NCBI GenBank assembly: GCA_034509425.1
Contig: JAVTVJ010000574.1
Span: 434,001 to 498,000 of the forward strand
DNA: 64,000 nucleotides
Direction: 5' to 3'
From: Eopsaltria australis
Lineage: Eukaryota > Chordata > Aves > Passeriformes > Petroicidae
Part shown: piece by piece, positions 62,103-64,000 of the stretch
Layout: each line of letters opens with the position of its first letter
How positions within the stretch are numbered: the stretch's first letter is position 1
Translations under genes and position numbers: made by a program
Notes under the pieces: generated by a model
The model's database searches: none
What the model was told of the DNA's origin: nothing
Seen by the model: the letters and a program-made list of their open reading frames with translations, nothing else

Positions 62103-62256
62103 GACTCTGGTGGAATACCAAAGGGAAATGTCTTGTTTGCCAAAGGATTGCACCTTCAGGCAAGGGAGGTGTGTAGGAGAGGGCAAAGCACAGCAATTCA
62201 TCTTTCAGAATGAGCTCGACTCAGAGAAATGCAGCACAGCCCAAGTGTCCAGCCTG
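62103..62256 (+). CDS. Exon-like segment, 154 bp
   Basis: A T/C tract of about 24 nt (TTTTTTTTCTTTTTTTTCCC then CCGAG) precedes 154 bp that end at AGCCTG|GTGAGC. The frame entered from the 42-bp segment stays open throughout, beginning TLVEYQREMSCLPKDCTFRQ and ending TAQVSSL, with four cysteines. Two successive segments with matching phase and usable sites on both sides are the best multi-exon hint on the plus strand. The CGAG acceptor is less common than CAG. I recognise no domain. Confidence 0.27.
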
Positions 62257-62259
62257 GTG

Positions 62260-64000
62260 AGCTGAGAGCCCTGCAGCGAGCTCCCTTTCCCTGTCAGCCC
62301 CTGCCAGCACACACAGCTGGGATCAATCCCAGCTCCAGTAATTCAGTTTTAGCTGGGATATCACAGCCAGAGCAGGGGCTCAGGGTGCTGGTGCCCAGCA
62401 CTGCCCTCTGCAGCATTCCCACCCCAGAGAATCCCAGTTTGGCGAAGCAATGGGGAAACCTCTCCTCTCCAGGGAAGGAGTGAAGACTCTGCCTGTCTAG
62501 GTTTTGCATCCATTTCTGCTACAAACCCCCTGCCAGTCACTATTTGTCCTTGATTTCCCACTGCACATTTGGAACAATTCTATCTCCTCCGCCTGTCATG
62601 TTTATTTTCAGTGGTTTTCTGGAGCTGTCTCCAATTGCTTTGTTTACTGGTTTGCTCAATGCACTGCAGCTTTGCTGGAGTGCTGTAGGCATCACTGCAC
62701 CATTAATAGAAGGTCAAACTCCTAAATCCATAGGCTGTGAAACTGAATTTCAAAATGCAGGATTTCTCTGTAGCCAGGCTGTTAAAACTAGACTTATCTC
62801 AACACATTTCTCTATCAAAATGAAATAGGGAAATAGTGCAAAGCAACCATAGATAAGAATTAAACTAAAATTCAACCAAAGGATACTGAATAAAAAAATC
62901 AATTACTACAAGAGATTTTTTTAGAAGGGGCAGATATCTGTTTCAACACATACAATTCCAACGCCTTAACACCTGTGTGCTGGATGGGAATTTCTGTTCT
63001 GAGGTGCTTTTTCTCAGGCAGGGAAGGGAACAGAGCATTCCAGCAGTGCTGTAGCTGTGCCCTGTGTCCCGGGTGAGGAGGGCATCCCGCCCAGCCAGAT
63101 GGAGCTGCCAGAGCCAGCTCCCATCCAGAGCTGTTTCCAGGCAACACTCGGGGCTGGGGCTGAGCCTGCTGACACAGGGACCCCTCAGCTGATGGATACT
63201 CCTGCTGCTGGGTTACAGCCCCAAAATAATCAACAAATGATGCACGTGGAGGCTCAGGAGCATTAAACCTTCCTCAGCTTCCAAATGAGCGTTTTCTTCT
63301 TCTTTCTTGTAGGTCCCCAAACCTCTGCTTTAGCTTGTTGAGAGAAAAATGAATATCTTTTCCTGGAAATGACATTTATAGCTACTGAGGCACTGTATTC
63401 ACAGCCAAATTAATGTTAGCTTCCTCCAAACCTGCTGTGATTATCTCAGGGACCGCTGCCTCCCTTGGGTTGGAAACCCCAACCTCCTCCGTGCAATTTT
63501 TACCAGAATTTTTCTAACAAAAGCTGTCAATTGCATCAAATTCTGCTAAGGGCTGTAAGGTTATTCTGTGCTAGAAAATACTGTTCGTGCCAGAGGAAAA
63601 GCTAAAAGCAACAAGCATGCTGAGCACTACAGAATTGATTTAAATCTATCCTCAAGATGAACAGGCTTTTTTTTTTTTTTTCATCCAGTAAGCCAGGCAG
63701 TCTTTTTGAAATAATGAAATCTTATTTCAAAGACATTAAGAGGAAGATTGGGTTCAGTGTAGGAGAATAAATGCAAAACTCTTCTTTTTTCCAGCAAGGG
63801 CTGTGTGTCTAATTTTTCCAGTGACGCGAAACTTTGTGTGTTGGGGCAGAACTCAGCGCCTCACATTAATAAAGTGGAACAAAAAAGTGAATGTAGTCCA
63901 TTATTTTGTTAATACCCATGTGCAACATGGAACAAAGAGTGTAATTATAAATGTACAAATGTATATAAGGCAAAAATACACTCAGTCAGCCCAATACAGA
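62260..64000. other. Non-coding stretch to the window edge
   Basis: Includes a GC-richer patch at 62970-63270 with a proline- and glutamine-rich plus-strand frame ending at 63266, an acceptor-like TTCTTCTTTCTTGTAG at about 63297-63312, a T run near 63668-63681 and an AATAAA at 63868-63873. None of these can be joined into a gene with confidence. Confidence 0.35.

Noticed and set aside
63057..63266. Proline/glutamine-rich frame near the right edge
   Set aside because: No convincing acceptor precedes it, the GC-richer composition inflates frame length, and it cannot be joined to the 62.1-kb segment in a supported way.

Overview
This window looks like vertebrate nuclear DNA, almost certainly from a bird and most likely a passerine or other neoavian. 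It has an AT-rich, intron-like or intergenic background without compact genes. Fragments of CR1 retrotransposons end in the avian-type ATTCTATGA-like tail. There is one solo endogenous-retrovirus LTR, several GC-rich minisatellites, and few other interspersed repeats. Nothing prokaryotic is present. Open frames of 60-150 codons occur throughout at about the density expected by chance, so frame length was not treated as evidence for a gene.

Layout. Positions 1-7380 are AT-rich single-copy DNA with homopolymer tracts. Positions 7385-8590 form a strong CpG island, the only clear promoter-type region. On its minus strand are a TATA-like motif, a GC-rich leader, an ATG in good Kozak context, 15 codons and a near-consensus donor (CAG|GTAAGG), so a gene probably begins here and runs leftward out of the window. 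The presumed intron 1 immediately downstream of that donor (7631-7920) is a GC minisatellite. Each of its units carries CACCTGG, which reads as a 5' splice-site-like CCAG|GTGAGG on the gene strand. Positions 8600-36980 are mostly AT-rich DNA with a probable CORE-SINE/MIR relic (9584), two CR1 fragments, a 45-bp minisatellite (26457) and several low-confidence exon-like segments. At 36985-38082 a CR1 element is split by a complete 619-bp solo LTR flanked by a 6-bp target duplication, and 220 bp further on an 18-bp minisatellite of about 29 units (38301) begins. From 39 to 64 kb there are three more CR1 fragments, a perfect 52-bp triplication (41399), a perfect hairpin (46152), a second MIR-like relic (59619), and exon-like segments on the plus strand at 56.0 kb and 61.7-62.3 kb.

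How it fits together. The best-supported functional element is the CpG-island promoter of an unidentified minus-strand gene. The remaining 55 kb lies upstream of that start and may be intergenic sequence or introns of another gene or lncRNA. The exon-like segments do not assemble into one consistent reading frame and I recognise no protein family in them. Transcript data or a cross-species alignment would be needed to accept any of them.
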